A stretch of DNA of 57,527 nucleotides, taken from assembly GCA_900770835.1 (NCBI GenBank), contig CAAGLQ010000269.1, positions 1 through 57,527 of the forward strand, in the 5' to 3' direction. Within the stretch, counting starts at the first letter, position 1. The number at the start of each line of letters is the position of its first letter. Below, piece after piece: positions 25,637 to 34,364 of the stretch. Source of the DNA: an uncultured Parabacteroides sp. (lineage in GTDB: Bacteria; Bacteroidota; Bacteroidia; Bacteroidales; Tannerellaceae). Under the pieces are notes generated by a model, which worked only from the letters and a program-made list of their open reading frames with translations, was not told where the DNA came from and made no database searches. A program made the position numbers and the translations under genes.

Positions 25637-26422
25637 GCCTCGGATTACGGCAGACGTAAAGCCAGAAAGTTCCATCTCATTCAACCCCTTAATGGTGATG
25701 CCTCCAGGTGTCGTAACCTTGTCGATCTCCATTTCGGGGTTGCTTTTGTTCTGAAGCAATAGATCAACGGCTCCTTTTACAGTATGCACAACAATTTCTT
25801 GAGCCTGTTTCGGATAGAATCCCAATTCCACACCTCCCTCAATAGCCGCACGCATGTAGCGCAAAGCGAAGGCGATACCACTGGAGGCCAAAGCCGTACC
25901 TGCTGCCATCAACCGTTCCTCTATCAACATGGCATTTCCCAACTCGTTGAAAATCCGCAGGACCAGATCAATTTGATCTTGTGCGGCATTACGTGCGGAG
26001 ATGAAAGTCATACTGCTTAATACCTCAATGGCCGTATTAGGCATGATGCGAAAGATTGTGGGGGTACCCATTTGGTTATAATCCATATTCTTGGTCAGAT
26101 AGGTCGATAGTAGATCGAAGGTAACCCCTGCTGCGACAGAGAGGATGATTTGCCGATCGAAGTCGAGTGCGGGCTTGATCTCGTCGATAATCCGTTCCAC
26201 TCTCCACGGCTTGACGGCAATCAACACCATATCCGCCTGTTTGGCAGCTTCTACATTGTCGTGGGTCAAAATAAACTTCGGGTTGATTTTGCGCATCTTC
26301 TCTAATGTCTCTGCGCTTTGTGCCGTGCAGATGATCTCTGACGGTTGGAAAACCGTCCCTTGTGCCAATCCTCGGGCGATCGCTCCACCGATATTTCCGG
26401 CACCGATAATAGCTATTTTCAT
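25619..26422 (-). CDS. proC: Pyrroline-5-carboxylate reductase
   Basis: Last step of proline synthesis, reducing pyrroline-5-carboxylate with NAD(P)H. 267 residues: the N-terminal Rossmann motif IGAGNIGGAIARG, VKPWRVERII, and the C-terminal family signature TTPGGITIKGLNEMELSGF. It lies on the opposite strand to proB–proA–argF' and overlaps argF' tail to tail by 18 nt, so expression is separate. Confidence 0.96.
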   Translation of the reverse strand: MKIAIIGAGNIGGAIARGLAQGTVFQPSEIICTAQSAETLEKMRKINPKFILTHDNVEAAKQADMVLIAVKPWRVERIIDEIKPALDFDRQIILSVAAGVTFDLLSTYLTKNMDYNQMGTPTIFRIMPNTAIEVLSSMTFISARNAAQDQIDLVLRIFNELGNAMLIEERLMAAGTALASSGIAFALRYMRAAIEGGVELGFYPKQAQEIVVHTVKGAVDLLLQNKSNPEMEIDKVTTPGGITIKGLNEMELSGFTSAVIRGLKASK

Positions 26423-26540
26423 AATTCTTTCTTGTTTGGATTATTTGGACGCGAAGGTAGCTCTTTCTCCTTAAACGACCCATAGGCTTCCAGCTTTGTC
26501 GCATTTCCTTCGGGATTCGTTCGTGAGAACGGCGGAAAAT

Positions 26541-26682
26541 GTTGCCCGTATTGTGTGGAAACGTTGCCCAAGGCTTAAAAATTCCACGGGCAACGGATTT
26601 CAGTACGTCCGGCAACGGATTCCAATTCCACGGGCAACGAATCTCAGTACGTTCGGCGACGGATTCAGAAACGATGGGCAAT
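26541..26682. repeat. 22-bp-period repeat array (copy 1)
   Basis: Two forward units begin with GTTGCCC at 26541 and 26563. Five reverse units follow whose GGGCAAC-type cores start at 26588, 26610, 26632, 26654 and 26676, exactly 22 bp apart. Between cores the units alternate between CAGTACGTYCG-like and CCAATTCCACG-like text. The same unit recurs at 51592–51701. Units touch without spacers, so this is not CRISPR. Confidence 0.85.
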
Positions 26683-26744
26683 GTTTTTGCGTCGCTTAAG
26701 TCGTAAACTATGTTAAAGAAGAAGAAGTAATCTATAAGAATACC

Positions 26745-26774
26745 TTGTGGTAAGGAAACAAATACGTACCTTTG
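26745..26774 (+). promoter_or_regulatory. Promoter of the ribosomal supercluster
   Basis: TTG (26745–26747), a 19-nt spacer and TACCTTTG (26767–26774) form a typical Bacteroides promoter. Transcription would start about 130 nt before rpsL. No other strong promoter or terminator is obvious until the end of rplQ. Confidence 0.7.
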
Positions 26775-26775
26775 C

Positions 26776-26807
26776 GCCGTTTTAAGAGCGAATTATGGCC
26801 AAACGGC
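26776..26807 (+). promoter_or_regulatory. Hairpin in the rpsL leader
   Basis: GCCGTTT (26776–26782) pairs perfectly with AAACGGC (26801–26807) at the very 5' end of the predicted mRNA. It may protect the message or be bound by a ribosomal protein of the operon. Confidence 0.45.
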
Positions 26808-26911
26808 TGCAATTACTTGATAGTATGATTGTAACGAGTGACCTTGCGCTTGAAAGAAAGTAGAAAGAATCAGAATAATTAATACACATTCAAAGTTTAA
26901 AAGAAAAAGAA

Positions 26912-27319
26912 ATGCCTACAATTCAGCAATTAGTTAGAAAAGGAAGGGAAACTTTGGTGGAGAAAGGTAAGTCACCTGCATTGGACGCATGTCCGCAAAG
27001 ACGTGGCGTTTGTGTGCGTGTTTACACAACAACTCCGAAGAAACCTAACTCTGCAATGCGTAAAGTAGCGAGAGTACGTTTGACAAATGGTAAGGAGGTG
27101 AACTCCTATATTCCGGGTGAGGGTCACAACCTGCAAGAGCACTCTATCGTATTGGTACGTGGTGGTCGTGTGAAGGATCTCCCTGGTGTACGTTACCATA
27201 TCGTACGTGGTACGTTGGATACGGCGGGTGTGAATGGTCGTACGCAGCGTCGCTCTAAATACGGTGCCAAGCGTCCGAAGCCGGGTCAGGCAGCTGCAGC
27301 AAAAGGTAAGAAGAAGTAA
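26912..27319 (+). CDS. rpsL: 30S ribosomal protein S12
   Basis: 135 residues, first gene of the cluster; S12 sits at the decoding centre. TTPKKPNSAMRKVARVRL and the GVKDLPGVRYH-type loop (here RVKDLPGVRYH) are intact. The lysines at the classical streptomycin-resistance positions (KKPNS and VKDLPG) are wild type. The C-terminus is Lys/Ala-rich (GQAAAAKGKKK). Confidence 0.99.
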   Translation: MPTIQQLVRKGRETLVEKGKSPALDACPQRRGVCVRVYTTTPKKPNSAMRKVARVRLTNGKEVNSYIPGEGHNLQEHSIVLVRGGRVKDLPGVRYHIVRGTLDTAGVNGRTQRRSKYGAKRPKPGQAAAAKGKKK

Positions 27320-27475
27320 TTGATTACATGCCTTCAAACTGAGATTTAAATTAGTATTAAACGAGTTTGAGTTATTTGGATAGGCTATTTTAGGTTGAGT
27401 AAATGGTTCAGCGGAACCGTTGAAGACAATTAAAGAGGCAACCAACGACAAGAACAAAATTTTTGAGGAAACAAA

Positions 27476-27952
27476 ATGAGAAAAGCAAAACCAAAGAAAA
27501 GACAGATCCTCCCGGATCCTGTTTTCGGTGATGTTAAGGTAACGAGATTCGTTAACCACTTGATGTACGATGGCAAAAAGAGTACTGCCTTCGATATTTT
27601 CTATTCCGCCCTGGAGAATGTAAAGGCAAAATTGCCTAATGAGGAAAAATCCGCTCTCGAAATTTGGAAAGCTGCATTGGATAATATTACTCCGCAGGTT
27701 GAGGTTAAGTCTCGCCGTGTAGGTGGTGCGACCTTCCAGGTTCCTACCGAGATCCGTCCGGATCGTAAAGAGTCCATCTCAATGAAGAACTTGATCATCT
27801 TCGCTCGTAAGCGTGGTGGCAAGACTATGGCTGATAAGTTGTGTGCTGAGATTATTGACGCATTCAACAATCAGGGTGGCGCATTCAAGAGAAAAGAGGA
27901 TATGCACCGTATGGCAGAGGCTAACCGTGCGTTCGCTCACTTCAGATTTTAA
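27476..27952 (+). CDS. rpsG: 30S ribosomal protein S7
   Basis: 158 residues; S7 organises the 3' major domain of 16S rRNA. Recognised by RKAKPKKRQILPDPVFGD, VKSRRVGGATFQVP and the C-terminal EDMHRMAEANRAFAHFRF. It lies 156 nt after rpsL, a spacer in which I see no gene or clear structure. Confidence 0.99.
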   Translation: MRKAKPKKRQILPDPVFGDVKVTRFVNHLMYDGKKSTAFDIFYSALENVKAKLPNEEKSALEIWKAALDNITPQVEVKSRRVGGATFQVPTEIRPDRKESISMKNLIIFARKRGGKTMADKLCAEIIDAFNNQGGAFKRKEDMHRMAEANRAFAHFRF

Positions 27953-27985
27953 TTTACCCAATTAGCATTAGGAGATATAAAATAG

Positions 27986-30115
27986 ATGGCAACAAAAGCT
28001 GACGAACGATTGAGATTTACCAGAAACATCGGTATCATGGCGCATATCGACGCAGGAAAGACAACGACTTCTGAGCGTATTCTTTTCTACACAGGTCTGA
28101 CCCACAAGATTGGTGAGGTGCATGACGGTGCTGCGACTATGGACTGGATGGAGCAGGAGCAGGAGCGTGGTATTACGATTACTTCCGCCGCTACGACTAC
28201 TTTCTGGAACTACAATAATGACAAGTATAAGATTAACTTGATTGATACCCCGGGGCACGTTGACTTTACTGTTGAGGTGGAGCGTTCCTTGCGTATTTTG
28301 GATGGTGCCGTAGCTGCTTTCTGTGCGGTTGGTGGTGTTGAGCCCCAGTCAGAGACGGTGTGGCGCCAAGCTGATAAGTACAATGTGCCGAGAATCGGTT
28401 ACGTGAACAAGATGGACCGTTCGGGTGCGAACTTCTTCGAGGTAGTTCGTCAGGTGAAGGATGTTTTGGGCGCTACTCCGTGTCCGATTCAGATTCCTAT
28501 CGGTGCAGAGGAGAATTTCAAGGGTGTGATCGACTTGGTTAAGATGAAGGCTATCTTGTGGCACGATGAGACCATGGGTGCTGAGTACGAGGTTGACGAG
28601 ATCCCTGATAATTTGTTGGCAGAGGCAGAGGAGTGGAGAGATAAGATGCTCGAGACTTTGGCCGAGGTTGACGATGCGTTGATGGAGAAGTATTTCGATG
28701 ACCCTGCTACAATCACCGAGGAAGAGATCAAGGCCGCTATCCGTAAGGGTACGTTGTCTATGCAAATCAACCCGATGATTTGTGGTTCTTCTTTCAAGAA
28801 CAAGGGTGTGCAGACTTTGCTTGACGCTGTATGTGCTTATTTGCCTTCACCAGAGGATACGCCGGCTATCGAGGGTACAGACCCCAGAGATCCGGATACG
28901 GTGATCGTTCGTAAGCCGCTCTTCGAGGAGCCGTTGACCGCATTGGCATTTAAGATCGCAACAGACCCGTATGTAGGCCGTTTGTGCTTCTTCCGCGTTT
29001 ATGCAGGTTCGATGGAGGCTGGTTCTTACGTGTTGAACACTCGTTCAGGTAAGAAGGAGCGTATCTCTCGTTTGTTCCAGATGCACTCTAACAAGCAGAA
29101 CCCGATGGAGGTTATCGGCTGTGGTGATATTGGCGCAGGTGTAGGTTTCAAGGATATCCGTACGGGTGATACATTGTGCGATGAGAACAATCCTATCACG
29201 TTGGAGTCTATGGAGTTCCCTGATCCAGTGATCGGTATTGCTGTTGAGCCGAAGACCCAGAAGGATTTGGATAAGTTGGGTATGGGCTTGGCTAAGTTGG
29301 CTGAGGAGGATCCGACGTTCCGTGTTCAGACAAACGAGGAGACAGGTCAGACAGTCATCAGCGGTATGGGTGAGCTTCACTTGGATATCATTATTGACCG
29401 TTTGAAACGTGAGTTCAAGGTTGAGTGTAACCAAGGAAAGCCTCAGGTTTCTTACAAGGAGGCTATCACGAAGCCGGTTGAGTTGCGTGAGGTTTACAAG
29501 AAACAGTCTGGTGGTCGTGGTAAATTCGCTGATATTATCGTTCGTATCGAGCCGGCTGATGAGGACTTCGACGGTACACTGCAGTTCATCGATGAGGTGA
29601 AGGGTGGTAACGTTCCTAAGGAATTCATCCCCTCTGTTCAGAAGGGCTTCGAGAAGGCAATGAAGAATGGAGTGTTGGCAGGTTACGCGCTGGATAAGTT
29701 GAAGGTGACTTTGATCGATGGTTCTTACCACCCGGTTGACTCTGATCAGTTGTCTTTCGAGATCGCAGCTTTGCAGGCATTCAAGAATGCGTCTGAGAAG
29801 GCGGGTCCTGTTTTGATGGAGCCGATCATGAAGATGGAGGTTGTTACTCCGGAAGAAAGCATGGGTGATGTCATCGGTGACTTGAACAAACGTCGTGGCC
29901 AGGTTGAGGGTATGGAGACAAGCCGTACAGGTGCTCGTATCGTGAAGGCTAAGGTGCCTTTGGCAGAGACATTCGGTTATGTAACCGCTTTGCGTACGAT
30001 TACTTCAGGTCGTGCAACTTCTTCTATGCAGTTCTCACACTATGCCCAGGTATCTTCTGCTATCGCTAAGCAGGTATTGACTGAGGTTCAAGGTCGTGCT
30101 GATTTGATCAAATAA
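27986..30115 (+). CDS. fusA: Elongation factor G
   Basis: 709-residue translocation GTPase. G1 AHIDAGKTT, switch region RGITITSAATT, DTPGHVDF and NKMDRSG are all present, followed by domains II–V (RRGQVEGMETSRTGARIVKAKVPLAETFGY in the C-terminal part). An AGGAGA lies 10 nt before the ATG. In E. coli tuf follows fusA; here rpsJ follows directly. Confidence 0.99.
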   Translation: MATKADERLRFTRNIGIMAHIDAGKTTTSERILFYTGLTHKIGEVHDGAATMDWMEQEQERGITITSAATTTFWNYNNDKYKINLIDTPGHVDFTVEVERSLRILDGAVAAFCAVGGVEPQSETVWRQADKYNVPRIGYVNKMDRSGANFFEVVRQVKDVLGATPCPIQIPIGAEENFKGVIDLVKMKAILWHDETMGAEYEVDEIPDNLLAEAEEWRDKMLETLAEVDDALMEKYFDDPATITEEEIKAAIRKGTLSMQINPMICGSSFKNKGVQTLLDAVCAYLPSPEDTPAIEGTDPRDPDTVIVRKPLFEEPLTALAFKIATDPYVGRLCFFRVYAGSMEAGSYVLNTRSGKKERISRLFQMHSNKQNPMEVIGCGDIGAGVGFKDIRTGDTLCDENNPITLESMEFPDPVIGIAVEPKTQKDLDKLGMGLAKLAEEDPTFRVQTNEETGQTVISGMGELHLDIIIDRLKREFKVECNQGKPQVSYKEAITKPVELREVYKKQSGGRGKFADIIVRIEPADEDFDGTLQFIDEVKGGNVPKEFIPSVQKGFEKAMKNGVLAGYALDKLKVTLIDGSYHPVDSDQLSFEIAALQAFKNASEKAGPVLMEPIMKMEVVTPEESMGDVIGDLNKRRGQVEGMETSRTGARIVKAKVPLAETFGYVTALRTITSGRATSSMQFSHYAQVSSAIAKQVLTEVQGRADLIK

Positions 30116-30138
30116 TATTTAGAAACATATACATAAAT

Positions 30139-30444
30139 ATGAGCCAAAAGATCAGAATTAAATTGAAGTCTTACGATTATTCTCTGGTAGATAAATCTGC
30201 CGAGAAGATCGTGAAGACGGTAAAGGCTACAGGTGCTATCGTAAGTGGTCCAATTCCATTGCCTACGCACAAACGTATCTTTACGGTGAACCGCTCTACT
30301 TTCGTAAATAAAAAGTCTCGCGAGCAGTTCGAACTCTCTTCATTCAAGAGATTGATTGACATTTACAGCTCAACTGCAAAAACAGTTGATGCGTTGATGA
30401 AGCTGGAATTGCCCAGTGGTGTTGAGGTAGAAATTAAGGTGTAA
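30139..30444 (+). CDS. rpsJ: 30S ribosomal protein S10
   Basis: 101 residues; also the NusE transcription-antitermination factor. Family sequence IRIKLKSYDYSLVDKSAEKIV and GPIPLPTHKRIFTVNRSTFVNKKSREQFE. It joins the str part to the S10 part of the cluster with a 23-nt gap. Confidence 0.99.
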   Translation: MSQKIRIKLKSYDYSLVDKSAEKIVKTVKATGAIVSGPIPLPTHKRIFTVNRSTFVNKKSREQFELSSFKRLIDIYSSTAKTVDALMKLELPSGVEVEIKV

Positions 30445-30464
30445 GTTTTTAACAATTTAGTGAA

Positions 30465-31082
30465 ATGCCAGGATTATTAGGAAAAAAAATCGGAATGACA
30501 TCCGTTTTCAGTGCCGAGGGAAAGAATCTTCCATGCACTGTTATCGAAGTGGGTCCTTGTGTAGTTACACAAATTAAGACTTTGGAGAATGATGGCTATG
30601 AGGCTATTCAGTTGGGTTTCGTTGATAAAAAAGAGAAGCACACTACACAGCCTGAGATGGGTCACTTCAAGAAAGCCGGCGTAACTCCCAAGAGATACTT
30701 GGCCGAGTTCAAGAATTTTGAGTCTGCTTACAAATTGGGTGATGTAATCACTGTTGATTATTTGGAGGACGCAGGCTTCGTTGATGTAGTAGGTACATCT
30801 AAGGGTAAAGGTTTTCAGGGCGTTGTTAAGCGCCATGGTTTTGGTGGTGTAGGCCAGACTACTCACGGTCAGCACAACCGTGCGCGTAAGCCGGGTTCTA
30901 TCGGTGCTTGTTCTTATCCTGCAAAGGTATTCAAGGGCATGCGCATGGGTGGCCAATTGGGTAATGAGCGTGTAACCGTTCAGAACCTGCAAGTGATCAA
31001 GGTATTGCCGGAGCACAATCTTCTGTTGGTGAAGGGTTCTGTTCCTGGCGCAAAAGGTTCAATCTTATTAATTGAAAAGTAA
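30465..31082 (+). CDS. rplC: 50S ribosomal protein L3
   Basis: 205 residues with LLGKKIGMTSVF at the N-terminus and the conserved central loop GVVKRHGFGGVGQTTHGQHNRARKPGSIG reaching toward the peptidyl-transferase centre. It ends 1 nt before the rplD start codon. Confidence 0.99.
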   Translation: MPGLLGKKIGMTSVFSAEGKNLPCTVIEVGPCVVTQIKTLENDGYEAIQLGFVDKKEKHTTQPEMGHFKKAGVTPKRYLAEFKNFESAYKLGDVITVDYLEDAGFVDVVGTSKGKGFQGVVKRHGFGGVGQTTHGQHNRARKPGSIGACSYPAKVFKGMRMGGQLGNERVTVQNLQVIKVLPEHNLLLVKGSVPGAKGSILLIEK

Positions 31083-31083
31083 C

Positions 31084-31713
31084 ATGGAGCTGAGCGTATT
31101 TAATATTAAAGGTGAAGATACCGGTAGAAAGGTAACTTTGAACGATGCGATTTTCGGCATTGAACCCAATGATCATGCTATCTACTTGGATGTTAAGCAG
31201 TATTTGGCAAACCAACGTCAAGGTACGCATAAGTCTAAGGAGAGAAGCGAGGTATCCGGAAGTACACGTAAGCTGATCCGTCAGAAAGGTGGTGGCGGTG
31301 CACGTCGTGGTGATATCAATTCTCCGGTATTAGTAGGTGGTGGTCGTGTGTTTGGCCCGAAGCCTCGTGATTATGGGTTCAAGCTGAACAAGAAGGTGAA
31401 ATCTTTGGCTCGTAAGTCAGCCTTGAGCTATAAGGCGAAGAACAACGAGATTCTTGTGGTTGAGGACTTCACAATGGAAGCGCCTAAGACTAAAGAATTT
31501 ATAACAATTACTAAGAATCTGAAAGTCGCTGACAAAAAGCTGCTTTTGGTTTTAGCGGAGAAAAATAACTTAGTATATTTGTCAGCTCGAAATTTGGAGA
31601 TGGCAAAAGTGGTAACAGCTTCTGAGTTAAACACCTATTCTATACTGAATAATGTTAGTTTGGTATTGACAGAGGGTTCACTTGCTGTTATCGAGAAAAA
31701 TTTTAAAGCATAA
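31084..31713 (+). CDS. rplD: 50S ribosomal protein L4
   Basis: 209 residues starting at ATG 31084 (MELSVFNIKGEDTG), right after the rplC stop. The extended loop RQKGGGGARRGDINSPVLVGGGRVFGPKPRDY lines the exit tunnel. In E. coli L4 represses the S10 operon; no equivalent leader is visible here. Confidence 0.99.
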   Translation: MELSVFNIKGEDTGRKVTLNDAIFGIEPNDHAIYLDVKQYLANQRQGTHKSKERSEVSGSTRKLIRQKGGGGARRGDINSPVLVGGGRVFGPKPRDYGFKLNKKVKSLARKSALSYKAKNNEILVVEDFTMEAPKTKEFITITKNLKVADKKLLLVLAEKNNLVYLSARNLEMAKVVTASELNTYSILNNVSLVLTEGSLAVIEKNFKA

Positions 31714-31724
31714 GGAGTTTAGAC

Positions 31725-32018
31725 ATGGGCATTATTATTAAACCTATCGTAACAGAGAAGCAAACAGCGATTACAGAGAAATTCCCTAATCGCTATGGTT
31801 TTCGCGTTTCTCCTGATGCCAATAAGTTGGAGATTAAGAAAGCTGTTGAGGACATGTACGGTGTGACTGTAGAGGATGTAAACACAATGAACTACTCCGG
31901 CAAGAAAAAGAGCCGCTACACGAAGTCCGGAATCATCAATGGTAAGACATCAGCTTTCAAGAAGGCGATTGTGACGTTGAAAGAAGGAGAAACAATTGAT
32001 TTCTTTAGTAATATCTAA
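31725..32018 (+). CDS. rplW: 50S ribosomal protein L23
   Basis: 97 residues; L23 is at the tunnel exit and docks trigger factor and SRP. IIKPIVTEKQTA and KLEIKKAVEDMYGVTVEDVNTMN are typical. AAGGAG lies 7 nt before its ATG. Confidence 0.99.
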   Translation: MGIIIKPIVTEKQTAITEKFPNRYGFRVSPDANKLEIKKAVEDMYGVTVEDVNTMNYSGKKKSRYTKSGIINGKTSAFKKAIVTLKEGETIDFFSNI

Positions 32019-32026
32019 AATAAGTA

Positions 32027-32851
32027 ATGGGAATACGTAAATTAAAGCCCACGACACCGGGGCAGAGACACAAGGTTATTGGTGCATTTGATAAAATCAC
32101 TGCAAGTACACCAGAGAAGTCTCTTGTGGTAGGTAAGAGAAGTACGGGTGGCCGTAACAACACTGGTAAGATGACAATGCGTTATATCGGTGGTGGTCAC
32201 AAGCAAAAGTACAGATTTATCGATTTCAAGAGAAATAAAGATGGCATTCCTGCAACAGTAAAGTCTATCGAGTATGATCCTAACCGTTCATCTCGCATCG
32301 CATTGTTGTACTACGCCGACGGAGCAAAGAGCTATATCATCGCTCCGAACGGTTTGGAAGTTGGCCAAACAGTGGTTTCAGGTAGCCAAGCGGCTCCTGA
32401 GGTAGGTAATACTTTGCCTATGGCAAATATTCCCGTTGGTACTATTATCCACAATATCGAGCTTCGCCCGGGTCAGGGTGCCAAGATGGTACGTTCTGCC
32501 GGTGCATTTGCTCAGCTGACTTCAAAGGAAGGCGATTATGCAATCATTAAGATGCCTTCCGGTGAAACTCGTAAGATTCTTGCGGCTTGCAAGGCTACAA
32601 TTGGTGCAGTTGGCAACTCGGATCATGGTCTTGAAAAATCAGGTAAAGCTGGTCGCTCTAGATGGTTAGGTCGTCGTCCTCACAACCGTGGTGTTGTTAT
32701 GAACCCGGTTGATCACCCCATGGGTGGTGGTGAAGGTCGTGCTTCCGGAGGTCATCCTAGATCACGCAAAGGCTTGTATGCTAAGGGCTTGAAGACAAGA
32801 GCTCCTAAGAAGCATTCTTCAAAGTATATTATTGAAAGAAGAAAGAAATAA
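32027..32851 (+). CDS. rplB: 50S ribosomal protein L2
   Basis: 274 residues; L2 supports the peptidyl-transferase centre. RKLKPTTPGQRHKV, RSTGGRNNTGKMTMRYIGGGHKQKYR and the C-terminal NPVDHPMGGGEGRASGGHPRSRKG (with the conserved His) are intact. Confidence 0.99.
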   Translation: MGIRKLKPTTPGQRHKVIGAFDKITASTPEKSLVVGKRSTGGRNNTGKMTMRYIGGGHKQKYRFIDFKRNKDGIPATVKSIEYDPNRSSRIALLYYADGAKSYIIAPNGLEVGQTVVSGSQAAPEVGNTLPMANIPVGTIIHNIELRPGQGAKMVRSAGAFAQLTSKEGDYAIIKMPSGETRKILAACKATIGAVGNSDHGLEKSGKAGRSRWLGRRPHNRGVVMNPVDHPMGGGEGRASGGHPRSRKGLYAKGLKTRAPKKHSSKYIIERRKK

Positions 32852-32871
32852 TCTGATTAATTAAGTAAACT

Positions 32872-33141
32872 ATGAGTCGTTCGCTAAAAAAAGGCCCGTA
32901 TATTAATGTAAAGCTTGAGAAGAAAGTCTTGGCTATGAATGAGTCAGGCAAGAAAGCTGTCGTTAAGACATGGGCAAGAGCTTCAATGATTTCGCCTGAT
33001 TTTGTAGGCCATACTATTGCAGTTCACAATGGAAATAAATTTATTCCTGTTTTCGTAACCGAGAATATGGTTGGTCACAAGTTGGGTGAGTTCTCTCCGA
33101 CACGTACTTTCCGCGGTCACGCCGGTAACAAGAAGAAGTAA
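32872..33141 (+). CDS. rpsS: 30S ribosomal protein S19
   Basis: 89 residues, MSRSLKKGPYINVKLEKKV and GHKLGEFSPTRTFRGHAG. S19 forms the 30S head with S13. Spacing to rplV is 48 nt. Confidence 0.99.
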   Translation: MSRSLKKGPYINVKLEKKVLAMNESGKKAVVKTWARASMISPDFVGHTIAVHNGNKFIPVFVTENMVGHKLGEFSPTRTFRGHAGNKKK

Positions 33142-33189
33142 TATCGGGAACAGGACTTAGCAATCTGAAAATAAAAAGAATCGAATAAA

Positions 33190-33600
33190 ATGGGTGCTAG
33201 AAAAAGAATATCAGCTGAAGCAAGAAAAGAGGCCCAAAAGACCATGTATTATGCGAAGTTGAACAATGTCCCCACTTCTCCGCGTAAGATGCGTTTGGTG
33301 GCTGACATGATTCGCGGCATGGAGGTTTTCCGTGCGCTTGGTGTTTTGAAGTTCTCTAATAAGGAGGCTGCAGCAAGAGTAGAGAAACTGCTTCGTTCAG
33401 CAATTGCGAATTGGGAGCAAAAGAATGAGCGTAAGGCAGAAGCGGGTGAGTTGTGCGTATCTTCAATCTATGTAGATTGTGCTAGTACATTGAAAAGAAT
33501 GCGTCCTGCTCCCCAGGGTAGAGGTTACAGAATTCGCAAACGTTCGAACCATGTAACATTGTTTGTAGATACACTGATTAAAAAAGATAGTCAAAATTAA
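33190..33600 (+). CDS. rplV: 50S ribosomal protein L22
   Basis: 136 residues; its beta-hairpin reaches the exit tunnel (KRMRPAPQGRGYRIRKRSNHVTL). The N-terminus carries a short extension (MGARKRISAEARKEAQKT) before the conserved NVPTSPRKMRLVADMIRG. Confidence 0.99.
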   Translation: MGARKRISAEARKEAQKTMYYAKLNNVPTSPRKMRLVADMIRGMEVFRALGVLKFSNKEAAARVEKLLRSAIANWEQKNERKAEAGELCVSSIYVDCASTLKRMRPAPQGRGYRIRKRSNHVTLFVDTLIKKDSQN

Positions 33601-33607
33601 TTGTTAG

Positions 33608-34342
33608 ATGGGACAAAAAGTTAATCCGGTTAGTAATCGTTTGGGAATTATCCGTGGTTGGGATTCCAATTGGTATGGCGGCAAGAATTACGGAGATACT
33701 TTGCTGGAAGATAGCAAGATTCGTAAGTATTTGAATGCCCGTCTGGCAAAGGCTAGTGTATCTCGTATCGTTATTGAGCGTACATTGAAGTTAATTACGA
33801 TCACTGTTTGTACGTCTCGTCCTGGTATCATCATCGGTAAGGGAGGTCAAGAGGTTGACAAGCTGAAAGAAGAGTTGAAGAAGATCACTGATAAAGAGGT
33901 TCAGATCAATATTTTCGAGGTGAAGAAACCTGAGCTTGATGCCGTTATCGTGGCTAATAACATCGCTCGTCAGTTGGAAGGTAAGATCGCTTACCGTCGT
34001 GCTGTAAAGATGGCTATCGCTTCAACGATGCGTATGGGCGCTGAGGGTATCAAGATTCAGATCTCTGGTCGTCTCAACGGTGCTGAGATGGCTCGTTCAG
34101 AGATGTATAAGGAGGGTAGAACTCCGCTTCACACATTCCGTGCAGACATTGACTATGCTTTGGCTGAGGCTTTGACAAAGGTTGGTTTGCTGGGTGTGAA
34201 GGTTTGGATCTGCCGTGGTGAGGTCTATGGTAAACGTGATCTCGCTCCTTCTTTTACCTCTGCTAAGGAAACGGGTCGCCGTAATGATAACATGGGTGGC
34301 GGAAGAGAGAAGAACTTCAAGAGAAAAAGAGCTAATCGTTAA
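33608..34342 (+). CDS. rpsC: 30S ribosomal protein S3
   Basis: 244 residues: MGQKVNPVSNRLGIIRGWDSNWYG, the KH RNA-binding motif RPGIIIGKGGQEVDKL, and the C-terminal domain GVKVWICRGEVYGKRD. S3 is at the mRNA entry tunnel. Confidence 0.99.
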   Translation: MGQKVNPVSNRLGIIRGWDSNWYGGKNYGDTLLEDSKIRKYLNARLAKASVSRIVIERTLKLITITVCTSRPGIIIGKGGQEVDKLKEELKKITDKEVQINIFEVKKPELDAVIVANNIARQLEGKIAYRRAVKMAIASTMRMGAEGIKIQISGRLNGAEMARSEMYKEGRTPLHTFRADIDYALAEALTKVGLLGVKVWICRGEVYGKRDLAPSFTSAKETGRRNDNMGGGREKNFKRKRANR

Positions 34343-34364
34343 ACGTTAGAATTTATTAGAAGAG

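Larger units (their letters stand above)
26423..26911. other. Intergenic region between proC and rpsL
   Basis: These 489 nt hold no gene. From left to right they contain proC upstream DNA, a 22-bp-period repeat array (26541–26682), the str-operon promoter and a 137-nt leader with one clear hairpin. A minus-strand open frame through the array (repeating PWNWNP-like peptides) is an artefact of the repeat. Confidence 0.7.

Noticed and set aside
26076..26681. Minus-strand open frame of 201 codons
   Set aside because: It reads proC in the wrong frame and then the 22-bp repeats, giving artificial PWNWNP peptides.
26541..26682. CRISPR-like array
   Set aside because: Units are contiguous with a 22-bp period, have no unique spacers, and no cas gene is near.
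26912..27319. Streptomycin-resistance substitutions in S12
   Set aside because: The lysines in KKPNS and VKDLPG are wild type.
29045..29731. Minus-strand open frame of 228 codons opposite fusA
   Set aside because: Shadow of EF-G codon usage.
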